From an uncultured Sphingomonadaceae bacterium (lineage in GTDB: Bacteria > Pseudomonadota > Alphaproteobacteria > Sphingomonadales > Sphingomonadaceae), in contig CALKUK010000012.1 in assembly GCA_937996655.1 (NCBI GenBank), forward strand, positions 589,892 to 653,891: 64,000 bases of DNA, written 5' to 3'. The translations under genes and the position numbers were made by a program. The notes under the pieces were generated by a model. That model saw nothing but the letters and a program-made list of their open reading frames with translations, was not told where the DNA came from and searched no databases. This document shows positions 25,471 to 33,521 of this stretch, piece by piece; position 1 is the stretch's first letter; each line of letters begins with the position of its first letter.

Positions 25471-26046
25471 TCAGCCGACTTTGACGGCAGTGTCAGAAGT
25501 GAACTCGTAGGGCGGCACCTCGAGGTTTCTCGGGGCCGGACCTTTGCGGATGCGCGCGGCGGTATCGTAAGACGAGCCATGGCATGGGCAGAAATAGCCG
25601 CCAAATTCACCCTTCACTTCACCTTCACCAGCGCCCAGCGGCACACAACCCAAATGGGTGCAGACACCCATGGTGATGAGCCATTGTTTCTTGCCCGCCT
25701 TGGTGCGGTCTTCCAGCGACTGCGGATCGCGCAGGTCACCGAGCGAGACCTTTTCGGCTGAAGCAATTTCAGCCGGTGTCAGGTGACGCACGAAGAGCGG
25801 CTGCTTGCGGAAGATCGTCTTGATCGTCTGGCCGGGCTGGATAGCCGCCAGATCGATTTCGGTCGAAGCTTCAGCGAGCACGTCTGCCGACGGGTTCATC
25901 TGGTTGATGAGGGGGAGGGCCACCGAAACGGCGCCCACGCCTGCGAAACTTGCCGCTGCGACGTTAATGAAATCACGACGGCGGACGCCGCCCTGTTCTT
26001 CGCCAGCGGTTGCGCTGTCTTCCGTCAAACTTGCCATGCTTTCCAT
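25471..26046 (-). CDS. petA: Rieske iron-sulfur protein (bc1 complex)
   Basis: A 191-residue subunit, starting at 26046 or at the ATG three codons later. A twin-arginine-like signal/anchor (RRRDFINVAAASFAGVGAV) is at residues 22-45. The 2Fe-2S cluster-binding boxes read GVCTHLGCVPLG and YFCPCHGSSYD, with the Cys and His ligands conserved. It moves electrons from quinol at Qo to cytochrome c1. The double Arg plus hydrophobic stretch suggests Tat export of the folded cluster domain. It is the first gene of petABC and divergent from trmL. Confidence 0.95.
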   Translation of the reverse strand: MESMASLTEDSATAGEEQGGVRRRDFINVAAASFAGVGAVSVALPLINQMNPSADVLAEASTEIDLAAIQPGQTIKTIFRKQPLFVRHLTPAEIASAEKVSLGDLRDPQSLEDRTKAGKKQWLITMGVCTHLGCVPLGAGEGEVKGEFGGYFCPCHGSSYDTAARIRKGPAPRNLEVPPYEFTSDTAVKVG

Positions 26047-26227
26047 TTATCCCTGATTCGACTTAGACCTTACAATCCCACTGTTCCTTTAAGGAACCCG
26101 CGGAAAATCAGGACACCGACCCCCGGAACCGTAAGATTTGCGGGCCTGATAGCGATGTTACCGGCAGTTGCAAATACGAAATCCGAGCCGCTTGCCGGGG
26201 GCTATGTGGATCGCTTATCGCATTGCG

Positions 26228-26680
26228 ATGCGCATTGCACTTTATGAACCCGAAATCGCAGGTAACGTTGGTGCAATCTTGCGCCTTGCCGCTTGCATGG
26301 ATGTGGCTGTGGATATCATCGATCCGTGCGGCTTTCCGTTCTCTGATAAGAAATTGAAGCGGTCCGGCATGGACTATGCGGAGCGGGTGACGCTGACGCG
26401 GCATGCCGATTGGCCCACATTCCAGCAGGCGAAACCGGGGCGCCTCATCTTGATGTCGAGCAAGGCAGACACGTTGCTGAGCGATTTCGCTTTTCAGCCA
26501 GACGATACGTTGTTGATGGGGAAGGAGAGCGCCGGCGTGCCGGACGATGTGCGTGGAGCCTGTGATGCCGCCATCCGCATCCCCATGGCAGCCGGGCTGC
26601 GGTCCTTCAACATTTCCGTCGCGACCGGAATCGCTGTGTTTGAAGCGCTACGCCAGACAGGGCAGTTGCCAAATGGCTGA
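26228..26680 (+). CDS. trmL: tRNA (cytidine(34)-2'-O)-methyltransferase
   Basis: About 150 residues from the ATG at 26228 (MRIALYEPEIAGNVGAILRL); an in-frame ATG at 26204 is possible and neither has a clear ribosome-binding site. It belongs to the minimal SPOUT class: EPEIAGNVGAILRLAACM (motif 1), LMGKESAGVPDDVRGACDA (motif 2) and IPMAAGLRSFNISVATGIAV (motif 3), the trefoil-knot SAM-binding region. TrmL methylates the ribose of the wobble base of tRNA-Leu isoacceptors. It is divergent from petA, with about 160-180 bp between the starts. Housekeeping role is inferred from homology. Confidence 0.9.
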   Translation: MRIALYEPEIAGNVGAILRLAACMDVAVDIIDPCGFPFSDKKLKRSGMDYAERVTLTRHADWPTFQQAKPGRLILMSSKADTLLSDFAFQPDDTLLMGKESAGVPDDVRGACDAAIRIPMAAGLRSFNISVATGIAVFEALRQTGQLPNG

Positions 26681-26727
26681 ACAGCTTGGCATCAGGTCGA
26701 CACCGGACTAGACGCGCCCAACTCCGT

Positions 26728-26785
26728 TCGTCCCGAGCGAAGTCGAGGGCCGTGTCTCGACTGCGCTCGACACAAGCGGGATGAG
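26728..26785. repeat. Short intergenic inverted-repeat element
   Basis: GTCCCGAGCGAAGTCGAG and CTCGACTGCGCTCGACAC form an imperfect inverted repeat between trmL and hemF. Similar short palindromes built around CGAGCGAAGTCGAG are, from memory, dispersed in sphingomonad intergenic DNA. There is no protein or tRNA in it. Confidence 0.5.
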
Positions 26786-26799
26786 GGAACAGGAGCCTT

Positions 26800-27669
26800 T
26801 TGAGTCAGATGAACATCCCTAAAGTCCCTTTCGCGCTCGATGCTGAGCAGACGGCCGCCCGGTCCTGGTTCGAAGGCCTTCGCAACCGCATCTGTGCGGA
26901 GTTTGAAGCCATTGAGCGTGAGGCGGGCAGTGACGCGTCGTTCGATTATACCGCCTGGAACCGCGATGATGATCCCGATGCCAAAGGCGGAGGCGGTGTC
27001 CGGGGTGTCATGAAGGGCAAGGTGTTCGAAAAAGTCGGCGTCAATGTTTCGACCGTTGGCGGCGCTTTTTCAGACGAGTTTTCAAAGACGATCCACGGTG
27101 CCGGGGATGATCCCAATTTCTTCGCCACCGGTATCAGCCTTGTGGCGCATATGGCCAATCCGCACGTGCCCGCCGTTCATATGAACACCCGCTTCCTTGT
27201 GACGCAAAAGCGTTGGCTGGGCGGTGGTGCGGACCTCAACCCGCCCATTCCCTATGCAGAGGACACAGCGGACTTCCATGCGCGGCTGCAGGCGGCCTGT
27301 GATGCCCATGGGGCAGACTATTATGACCGCTTCAAAAAATGGGCCGACGACTATTTTTGGATCCCCCATCGTGGCGTTCACCGCGGTGTGGGAGGCATTT
27401 TCTATGATCATCTGGAAGGCGCGTTTGACGAGAATTTCGCTTTCACCCGGGATGTGGGGGAGGCGTTTCTGGACGTCTATCCAAAGCTTGTGCGCCGCCG
27501 GATGAACCAGCCTTTCTCCGCTGCCGAAAAGCAGCAGCAGCTCGTCTGGCGTGGGCGCTATGCGGAATTCAACCTCGTTTATGATCGCGGGACGCTTTTT
27601 GGATTGAAGACCGGCGGCAATATCGACGCCATCCTCATGAGCCTCCCGCCCGAAGCGAAATGGGACTGA
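26800..27669 (+). CDS. hemF: Oxygen-dependent coproporphyrinogen III oxidase
   Basis: A 289-residue enzyme; the TTG at 26800 lies 4 nt after AGGAG and an ATG at 26809 is the alternative. Characteristic segments: NVSTVGGAFSDEFSKTI, AVHMNTRFLVTQKRWLGGGA, PHRGVHRGVGGIFYDHLEG, and YAEFNLVYDRGTLFGLKTGG at the end, with catalytic Asp/His in the middle. HemF converts coproporphyrinogen III to protoporphyrinogen IX with O2 in haem synthesis. An intergenic inverted repeat and a 10-bp overlap with the GNAT gene downstream show tight packing. It supplies haem for the bc1 complex encoded nearby, but the genes are separate units. Confidence 0.95.
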   Translation: MSQMNIPKVPFALDAEQTAARSWFEGLRNRICAEFEAIEREAGSDASFDYTAWNRDDDPDAKGGGGVRGVMKGKVFEKVGVNVSTVGGAFSDEFSKTIHGAGDDPNFFATGISLVAHMANPHVPAVHMNTRFLVTQKRWLGGGADLNPPIPYAEDTADFHARLQAACDAHGADYYDRFKKWADDYFWIPHRGVHRGVGGIFYDHLEGAFDENFAFTRDVGEAFLDVYPKLVRRRMNQPFSAAEKQQQLVWRGRYAEFNLVYDRGTLFGLKTGGNIDAILMSLPPEAKWD

Positions 27670-28259
27670 CGCCCGTCCGCCTTGGTGAGCTGGCGACAAT
27701 CGTCACCTCGCTGGAAATGCGCACGCGGCCCCGGCCCGCGCCGCTCAATCCTGCGCCTTTGTCGCTCGTCCCCTGGAAGGCGCCATCGCCCGCCAAATAT
27801 CGCGCGCTTTTTGAACGCGTGGGCAGCCCTTGGCTCTGGTTCTCGCGCCTTGTGATGTCGGATGCTGAGTTGACCGCGATCATCCATGATGAGGCTGTGT
27901 CCATCTGGGCTGTTTGTGACCGTGCGGGAATAGAGGTCGGCATCCTCGAGCTTGATTTCCGCAAGGGCGACGAATGTGAGATTGCCTTTTTTGGCCTCGT
28001 GCCCGAACTCAACGGGAAGGGTTATGGCCGCTGGCTGATGGCGCAGGCCATGGCTGCCGCTTGGCGCCCCGGCATCACGCGTATCTGGGTGCACACCTGC
28101 ACGCTCGACGGGCCATCGGCGCTGGGTTTTTACATCCGGTCCGGCTTTGTGCCTTTTGCCCGGGCGGTTGAAACCTTCCCTGATCCCCGTTTGCTCGACC
28201 TTCTGCCGAGGGATGCGGCGCCTCAGATCCCGCTTCTGGCGGCGGACAGCGCGCGGTAA
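27660..28259 (+). CDS. GNAT-family N-acetyltransferase
   Basis: A 199-residue protein whose second half carries the GNAT fold: IAFFGLVPELNGKGYGRWLMAQAM contains the acetyl-CoA-binding Q/R-x-x-G-x-G/A loop (LNGKGYGRW), followed by WVHTCTLDGPSALGFYIRSGFVPF, the family C-terminal motif. Its ATG overlaps the hemF stop region by 10 bp, so translation is coupled to hemF. The last 37 bp overlap in convergent orientation with the membrane protein gene on the other strand. Acceptor unknown; could be a protein, amine or antibiotic-like compound. Confidence 0.75.
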   Translation: MGLTPVRLGELATIVTSLEMRTRPRPAPLNPAPLSLVPWKAPSPAKYRALFERVGSPWLWFSRLVMSDAELTAIIHDEAVSIWAVCDRAGIEVGILELDFRKGDECEIAFFGLVPELNGKGYGRWLMAQAMAAAWRPGITRIWVHTCTLDGPSALGFYIRSGFVPFARAVETFPDPRLLDLLPRDAAPQIPLLAADSAR

Positions 28260-28954
28260 AAGCTCGCCGACAGCAGCACGAAGACAAGCATCAGGGTTGT
28301 TGGTGTCACAGCAGACAGAATGTCGCGCGCGATCAAGGCTCCGCTTTCAGGCAGGATGAGCTGGGTCGGGATGCCGATAATCGCGACGAGGGCTGATGTT
28401 GTGATCCAGGTGACCACCGCCAAGATGACGACGAGCCCGAAAATCTGCCAGCCAAGGCCGCGCGTCAGATCAAAACTCCTGCTGACCGCGCGCAGTGGGT
28501 TGCGCACATCTTCTGCCATCACAGCGGCGTCGGAAATCGCGGTGCGGGCAATCACATAAAAGCCGGGGATGACGAACAGCAGGAAGCCGCCCAGCATCAA
28601 CAGCTGTTCCACCAGCGAGACGAAGAACAGGCTGGGCAGCATCCGTGCGGACGCCGCAATCGCGCTGCCCACGGTGGGCCGGGAAGGGTGAAGTAGCAGC
28701 GACAGCAAGGTGCCCGCGCCGAGCAACGTCACGAGGCGGAGTGCGAGCAGCGGGATGATATTCGCTTCATAATAAAGCGCGAGGCTTTGAAGCGATTTTT
28801 GGTCAATGCCGTCCATCTGCGGCGGCGGCAAATAGATGGCCTGTGCCAGCGTCGGGAGGAACATGAAGGCACCGGCGACAATTAGAATGATGTCGGCATG
28901 GGCCTTCAACATGGCCAATAAGTCCTGCCAGATGGCATCGTATGACAGCTTCAC
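28223..28954 (-). CDS. Predicted polytopic membrane protein, glycerophosphoryl-membrane-domain-like
   Basis: About 243 residues from the GTG at 28954 (VKLSYDAIWQDLLAMLK), which ends a short cassette shared with the next gene upstream. Six hydrophobic segments are visible, among them DIILIVAGAFMFLPTLAQAI, QLLMLGGFLLFVIPGFYVI and GWQIFGLVVILAVVTWIT. The pattern, with the loop AVMAEDVRNPLRAVSRSFDLTRG, recalls YciC/UPF0259-type and DUF975-like membrane proteins. Function unknown. It follows the APH-like gene by about 90 nt, on the same strand, and overlaps the GNAT gene tail-to-tail by 37 bp. Confidence 0.65.
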   Translation of the reverse strand: MKLSYDAIWQDLLAMLKAHADIILIVAGAFMFLPTLAQAIYLPPPQMDGIDQKSLQSLALYYEANIIPLLALRLVTLLGAGTLLSLLLHPSRPTVGSAIAASARMLPSLFFVSLVEQLLMLGGFLLFVIPGFYVIARTAISDAAVMAEDVRNPLRAVSRSFDLTRGLGWQIFGLVVILAVVTWITTSALVAIIGIPTQLILPESGALIARDILSAVTPTTLMLVFVLLSASFYRALSAARSGI

Positions 28955-29016
28955 CCAAAGCAACTCCCTGTTCTCTGTCGTCCCGTTACGCGATTGCCGC
29001 TGTTCGGACAATCGGG
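28951..29016 (-). repeat. Start-site cassette, copy A (shared with 29864-29929)
   Basis: Three blocks are identical in copies A and B: 22 bp at 28951-28972 that contain the ribosome-binding site and the GTG start, CGTTACG at 28984-28990, and GGACAATCGGG at 29006-29016. Block spacing (33 and 55 bp from the first base) is the same in both copies although the connecting bases differ. Positions given on the plus strand; the gene reads minus. Confidence 0.75.
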
Positions 29017-29042
29017 CGTGATCTGTCCGCGTCAGGCTGGCC

Positions 29043-29867
29043 TCAGAACAGTTCGTCGAGCAGCAGGTGAAAGTCGAGTCTGTCGAGGTCCAGCACTGTG
29101 ATGCCATAGGTCTTCAGAAACCGGTCCTGTAGTGGCGGTCCAAATTCCCCAAGGCTGTTCCACATGATCGCAATGTCTTGATAGGGGTCTGCCAGACCTG
29201 CCTTCCCGACATCAATGCATCCCACCACCACGCCATTGCGCAGACGAACATTGTCCAGCGAGAAATCGCCATGTGTCACCACAGGCGCAGCATCGGGCAA
29301 GGTGCATATCTGAAGCGCTTCCCACACCTGCTCGGCTGACCAGCCCTGCCGCCCCGCATCGAAATCGTCCGTGTCGACCAGTCCTGCGTCAATGTTACGC
29401 CGGGCCTGTGCCAAGCGAAGGGGATGGCGGCTGTCAAACGGGCAAGATTGCGTTGGCGTGGCATGGACCTGCCGTAAAAATCGGGCGAGGGCATCGACAA
29501 CATCTTCGGCCCTGCAAGCGCCTTCTTCCAGCACCTGGAAGGCCGCTTGCCCCTCCAGCGCCTTCGTTACGAGCCAGGCCGCATTGTCGTTGACAGTCAG
29601 GTCGACAATGTCCGGTACCGGCAGTCGGGGCTGCATCCAGCGAAGGCGGACAGCCTCTCCCACTATGTCATCCCGCACATCGCCCCGGCCATGCTTGAGA
29701 TAGAGGTCGGGACATCCGGTCTTTGAAAGTTTGAAGACACTGGCGGCAGATTCGCCAGATGGCGCGACATCAATATCGTATCCAGCCAGCCTCTCCCGCA
29801 GTTCCGGCGGGAGCGGCAATGCGTGTTCGAAATCACGGCTTTCCAAGGGATCGTCAGATGGCGTCAC
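29043..29867 (-). CDS. Aminoglycoside 3'-phosphotransferase-like kinase (APH(3') family)
   Basis: About 274 residues from the GTG at 29867, which like its downstream neighbour ends the shared cassette. The APH fold is clear: ATP-side Lys in LYLKHGRGDV (about residue 55), the Brenner motif VVTHGDFSLDNVRL with catalytic Asp and Asn (near residue 195), and the D-x-G metal motif in CIDVGKAGLADPYQDIAI. The last segment (LDRLDFHLLLDELF) has the same arrangement as APH(3') enzymes, which phosphorylate kanamycin-type aminoglycosides. No mobile element flanks it, so it is chromosomal and its natural substrate may not be an antibiotic; resistance is not established. Confidence 0.78.
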   Translation of the reverse strand: MTPSDDPLESRDFEHALPLPPELRERLAGYDIDVAPSGESAASVFKLSKTGCPDLYLKHGRGDVRDDIVGEAVRLRWMQPRLPVPDIVDLTVNDNAAWLVTKALEGQAAFQVLEEGACRAEDVVDALARFLRQVHATPTQSCPFDSRHPLRLAQARRNIDAGLVDTDDFDAGRQGWSAEQVWEALQICTLPDAAPVVTHGDFSLDNVRLRNGVVVGCIDVGKAGLADPYQDIAIMWNSLGEFGPPLQDRFLKTYGITVLDLDRLDFHLLLDELF

Positions 29868-29929
29868 CCAAAGCAACTCCCTGTTAACTCCTGCTTCGTT
29901 ACGACTTCGGTGCGGCAAGGACAATCGGG
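29864..29929 (-). repeat. Start-site cassette, copy B (shared with 28951-29016)
   Basis: The 22-bp block at 29864-29885, CGTTACG at 29897-29903 and GGACAATCGGG at 29919-29929 reproduce copy A with equal spacing. On the coding strand the order is CCCGATTGTCC, CGTAACG, then AACAGGGAGTTGC and a GTG start. Confidence 0.75.
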
Positions 29930-30067
29930 GAGGCGCAACGCGCTCGCCGGTCGTGACGGCGCAAGATGCCAACTGCGGCGATCACAAATTGACAATTAGA
30001 ACCACTAAGGACAGATAACCCTGCCATTTTGGTTTGTTATGCGACCAGCGGGAGCCCCGTTCTTACA

Positions 30068-30871
30068 GTGACCCTGCTCGAAGCTCGGATTGTGGCAAAG
30101 CCTTGGGGGCGGCTTGAACTCCCGGCACCGTTTGCGCAATCGTTTCCCGAAGCGATCGGCGAGATCTGGTTCGAGCCCCCGCCGGCCCTGGATGCGCTGC
30201 TCGCCAAATATATCTTCACGTCGGAAAATCTGTCGGTTCAATGCCACCCTTCGGATACGCAGACCCTCGCCAAAGGCTTGGGGCGGCAAGGCAAGGAGGA
30301 ATGCTGGTTGATCCTTGATGCGGAGCCCGGCGCGCAAGTGGCCATCGGATTTCGCGATCCGGTGGCGGCCGATGATTTGCGCCGCGCCGCGCTGGACGGG
30401 TCGATTGAAGATATGCTGGTCTGGCATCCGGCTTCGGCGGGCGATTTCTTCTACATTCCGGCCAACACCGTCCATGCCATCGGGGCCGGCATCTCCCTGA
30501 TCGAAATTCAGCAGAACTCGGACATCACCTACCGCCTTTATGATTATGGACGCCCGCGGGATCTGCATGTGGAGGAGGGCATGTCGGTCGCACATGGCGG
30601 GCTCTATCCCGCTGATCTGCGCAAACGCGTCTCCTCCAATAGCGGGGCCACCCTTGTGGAAGGGCCCTATTTCCGGCTGGACTGTCTCGACGGCGGGCCA
30701 GATACCGCGACGCAGGCCCGCTACAACGGCGCCGTCCTGCTCCTTCCGGTGGATTGCGAGGTTGCCATCGGTGATCTCACCATCGGGCCGGGACAATGCG
30801 GATATGCGGCAATGTTGGCCGGGGTGAGCTTCCCGTGCGGTGGCCGCACGCTGATCGCGCAGCCCTGCTGA
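30068..30871 (+). CDS. Mannose-6-phosphate isomerase, class I (ManA-like)
   Basis: A 267-residue protein from the GTG at 30068. The cupin zinc site is visible: SEIWFEP-like IGEIWFEPPP and SVQCHPSDTQT near residues 35-65, then FYIPANTVHAIGAGISLIEIQ with the second metal histidine (about residue 130) and the short EIQQNSDITYRLYDYGRPRDL element typical of ManA. It interconverts fructose-6-P and mannose-6-P. At 267 residues it is shorter than E. coli ManA (about 390) and lacks its C-terminal domain. The next gene (phosphomannomutase) starts one base into its stop, so the two together feed GDP-mannose synthesis, likely for surface glycans. A GDP-mannose pyrophosphorylase was not found in the window. 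Confidence 0.82.
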   Translation: MTLLEARIVAKPWGRLELPAPFAQSFPEAIGEIWFEPPPALDALLAKYIFTSENLSVQCHPSDTQTLAKGLGRQGKEECWLILDAEPGAQVAIGFRDPVAADDLRRAALDGSIEDMLVWHPASAGDFFYIPANTVHAIGAGISLIEIQQNSDITYRLYDYGRPRDLHVEEGMSVAHGGLYPADLRKRVSSNSGATLVEGPYFRLDCLDGGPDTATQARYNGAVLLLPVDCEVAIGDLTIGPGQCGYAAMLAGVSFPCGGRTLIAQPC

Positions 30872-32394
30872 TGTCGTCCATTTCAGATCGAGACACCAAT
30901 ATGGCCCGCCGCCCCTTGAGCGTTGCAGATATTATGGCTGAAAGCGGCGTTGCCTTCGGCACCAGCGGCGCACGCGGGCTGGTCAGTGCGATGACCGACC
31001 GTGTGTGTCACGCCTACACAACGGGCTTTCTAAAGTTCATGGCAGAATGTGGCGCTTGGCCTTCCGGAGGCCGGGTGGCGCTCGCGGGAGATTTGCGGCC
31101 AAGCACACCGCGCATTCTTGCCGCCTGCGCGCAGGCGATCCGGGATCTTGGCGGCGCGCCTGTTTATTGCGGCCTTGTCCCGACGCCCGCGCTCGCCCTT
31201 TGGGCCTTTGGAGAAGGCATCCCCTCCCTCATGGTGACGGGCAGCCACACCCCGGATGATCGCAACGGTATCAAATTCTATCGGCCGAATGGCGAGATTT
31301 TGAAGGAGGATGAACCCGGCATCCTGCGCCAGACGATCAGCATGGATGAGACAGGCTGGACAGCTGACGGCATGCTCATCGACCCGGCAGTCTTGGCCCA
31401 GGCCGTGGATGTCTGCCCGGCCTATGTGGCGCGCTATGTCGACTTTTTCGGGGCGTCGGCGCTCCATGGTCTGCGTCTAGGGGTCTATCAACATTCCGCC
31501 GTTGGCCGAGATGTCCTTGTCGACATCCTCGAATCGATGGGCGCCGACGTGGTCGTGCTTGGCCGATCAGAGACGTTCATCCCCGTCGATACTGAAGCCG
31601 TCCGCGCGGAAGATATTGATCTGGCGAAGCGCTGGGCGTCCGAGCACCGGCTGGATGCCATCGCCTCAACCGATGGCGACAGTGATCGTCCGCTGCTGGC
31701 CGACCATGAAGGGGAATGGTTGCGCGGCGATGTCTTGGGCGTGCTCTGTGCGCAGGCCTTGGGCGCAAACAGCATCGTCACGCCCGTGTCGAGCAACACG
31801 TTGGTCGAAAAATGTGGGGCGTTCGATGTGGTACATCGCACCCGCATCGGCTCCCCCTTTGTGATTGCTGCAATGACGGCAGCGCTGGTGGCGAAGGAAG
31901 GCGTCGTTGCCGGATATGAGGCCAATGGCGGCTTCCTGCTTGCCAGCGATGTGACGCGGGACGGGAACGGCCTGCAAGCTCTGCCGACGCGCGATGCTGT
32001 CCTTCCCATTGTTGCCGCACTGACTGCCGCGCGGCCGGGGCGCCTGGCCGATCTGGTGGCAGAGCTGCCGCCGCGCACGACCTTCAGTGACCGGCTGGCT
32101 GATTTCTCAGCAGCGCGACGGGATGCGCTGTTTGATTGGCTAAAGGACGGGGCGATGGACGACCGCAAGGCGCAGCTAGACCGCAGCTTCAGTGGGCTCG
32201 CCGGCGACGTCCTCACCGAAATCGATGATCTGGACGGGGTCCGCATGACCTTTGCCAACGGGCGGATCATCCATTTGCGCGGGTCCGGCAATGCGCCGGA
32301 ACTGCGCTGCTATGCCGAGGCGGACAGCAAGGCTGTAGCCGAAACATTGAGCCGTCAGGCTTTGGAGTGGGTCGCACAGCGCTTTCCTGCCTGA
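30871..32394 (+). CDS. Phosphomannomutase / phosphoglucomutase family
   Basis: A 507-residue alpha-D-phosphohexomutase from the ATG at 30871, overlapping the ManA stop by one base (TGATG); MARRPLS at 30901 is a later option. The active-site phosphoserine loop reads VTGSHTPDDRNGIKF, the metal-binding loop DGDSDRP, the sugar-binding loop YEANGGFLLASD and the C-terminal phosphate-binding loop RGSGNAPELRCY. It converts mannose-6-P to mannose-1-P (or the glucose pair). Coupling to ManA points to mannose-1-P. The SHTP variant in place of the more usual S-H-N-P is within the family range. Confidence 0.88.
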   Translation: MSSISDRDTNMARRPLSVADIMAESGVAFGTSGARGLVSAMTDRVCHAYTTGFLKFMAECGAWPSGGRVALAGDLRPSTPRILAACAQAIRDLGGAPVYCGLVPTPALALWAFGEGIPSLMVTGSHTPDDRNGIKFYRPNGEILKEDEPGILRQTISMDETGWTADGMLIDPAVLAQAVDVCPAYVARYVDFFGASALHGLRLGVYQHSAVGRDVLVDILESMGADVVVLGRSETFIPVDTEAVRAEDIDLAKRWASEHRLDAIASTDGDSDRPLLADHEGEWLRGDVLGVLCAQALGANSIVTPVSSNTLVEKCGAFDVVHRTRIGSPFVIAAMTAALVAKEGVVAGYEANGGFLLASDVTRDGNGLQALPTRDAVLPIVAALTAARPGRLADLVAELPPRTTFSDRLADFSAARRDALFDWLKDGAMDDRKAQLDRSFSGLAGDVLTEIDDLDGVRMTFANGRIIHLRGSGNAPELRCYAEADSKAVAETLSRQALEWVAQRFPA

Positions 32395-32442
32395 GCATGC
32401 CCCCGTCTCGACTCCTGTGCCCTCACCCGCCATGCCGCAGGG

Positions 32443-33105
32443 ATGACGCATGCCGATTCGGATATCGACTGGACCGTTGCTGAGGGGCTGACCGACTATC
32501 AAGCGGCGCTTTCCACCATGGAGGCGCGGGCCGCAGCGATTGCGGAGGGCAGGGCGCGCGAACACATCTGGCTGCTGGAGCACCCACCTCTCTATACAGC
32601 GGGCACCAGCGCAGATCCGGCTGAAATGCTGGACCCCCGCTTTCCAGTCTTCTCCGCAGGACGGGGCGGGCGATACACCTATCATGGCCCGGGCCAGCGG
32701 GTTGGCTATGTCCTGCTCAACCTGAAGGCGCGCGGAGAGGATATCCGCTGCTATGTCCATGCGCTGGAGGGCTGGGTCATTGCGACCTTGGAAGACCTTG
32801 GCGTGACCTGCTGGCGCGCGGAAGGCCGGGTTGGCATTTGGACCGACGACAATGGAGCAGAAGCCAAGATCGGCGCCATCGGCGTCCGTGTGCGCCGTTG
32901 GGTCACCTTTCACGGCTTCTCTGTCAACGTTGCACCGGACCTTTCACATTTTGAGGGGATTGTGCCCTGCGGTTTGCCCGAATTTGCGGTAACCAGTTTA
33001 GAGAAATTGGGGAAAACATGCTCCATGGAGGCGTTCGATGCCGCTCTAAGCCGCCAATTTCCAAGCTTTCTGGACTCTTTGGCAAAAGCGAACAAAAGGG
33101 CTTGA
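32443..33105 (+). CDS. lipB: Octanoyl-[acyl-carrier-protein]:protein octanoyltransferase
   Basis: A 220-residue enzyme with the LipB hallmarks: LLEHPPLYTAGTSAD, the glycine-rich GRGGRYTYHGPGQRVGY, the catalytic-Lys region EAKIGAIGVRVRRWVTFHGF and the substrate Cys in GIVPCGLPE. LipB attaches octanoate from octanoyl-ACP to lipoyl domains of 2-oxoacid dehydrogenases in the cytosol; LipA then adds sulfur. It begins about 50 nt after the mutase stop with only a weak ribosome-binding site. Housekeeping gene. Confidence 0.95.
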   Translation: MTHADSDIDWTVAEGLTDYQAALSTMEARAAAIAEGRAREHIWLLEHPPLYTAGTSADPAEMLDPRFPVFSAGRGGRYTYHGPGQRVGYVLLNLKARGEDIRCYVHALEGWVIATLEDLGVTCWRAEGRVGIWTDDNGAEAKIGAIGVRVRRWVTFHGFSVNVAPDLSHFEGIVPCGLPEFAVTSLEKLGKTCSMEAFDAALSRQFPSFLDSLAKANKRA

Positions 33106-33197
33106 GCAACCATGAACAACGCTGTAAATGTCCACCTCGATTTGGGTATTTAGGGCGCACCCCTGTCCAGATCATTTCTGCCTAGGGAGTTGATACC

Positions 33198-33395
33198 ATG
33201 AAGAAATTTGCAATCGTTTCGCTCGTCGCTGTTGGCCTGACCCTTTCCGCTTGCGGCAAGAAGGAAGAAGCTGTCGAAGCTAACGCAACTGAACTCAACG
33301 AAGCTGCTGCCACCGAAGGCACTGCCAACGATTCGATGACGAACGTTGACGCAGCTGCCAACGTTGCTGACGCGAACGCTTCGAACGCGATGTAA
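33198..33395 (+). CDS. Small Ala/Asn-rich lipoprotein
   Basis: A 65-residue protein opened by a classical lipoprotein signal, MKKFAIVSLVAVGLTLSACG, with the lipobox L-S-A-C. The mature part is a short, acidic, low-complexity chain (EANATELNEAAATEGTANDS and so on) rich in Ala, Asn and Glu. An AGGGAG ribosome-binding site lies 7 nt before the ATG, and an intrinsic terminator follows. Such tiny lipoproteins are common in the sphingomonad envelope; function unknown. Confidence 0.85.
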   Translation: MKKFAIVSLVAVGLTLSACGKKEEAVEANATELNEAAATEGTANDSMTNVDAAANVADANASNAM

Positions 33396-33424
33396 TTTCG
33401 CTTCATTGCGATTTTATAAGATTG

Positions 33425-33459
33425 GGGTCGTCCGGTTCGCCGGGCGGCCCTTTTCTTTT
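33425..33459 (+). terminator. Rho-independent terminator after the small lipoprotein
   Basis: An 11-bp stem, GGGTCGTCCGG against CCGGGCGGCCC with two G-T pairs, closes on a TTCG loop and is followed by TTTTCTTTT. It lies about 30 nt after the lipoprotein stop. Confidence 0.85.
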
Positions 33460-33521
33460 ATGTTCATTTTGGCGTAATGCTGGAGGCCCCATTTAGCGCA
33501 AAAGAAGGAATGTTCCGCCCC

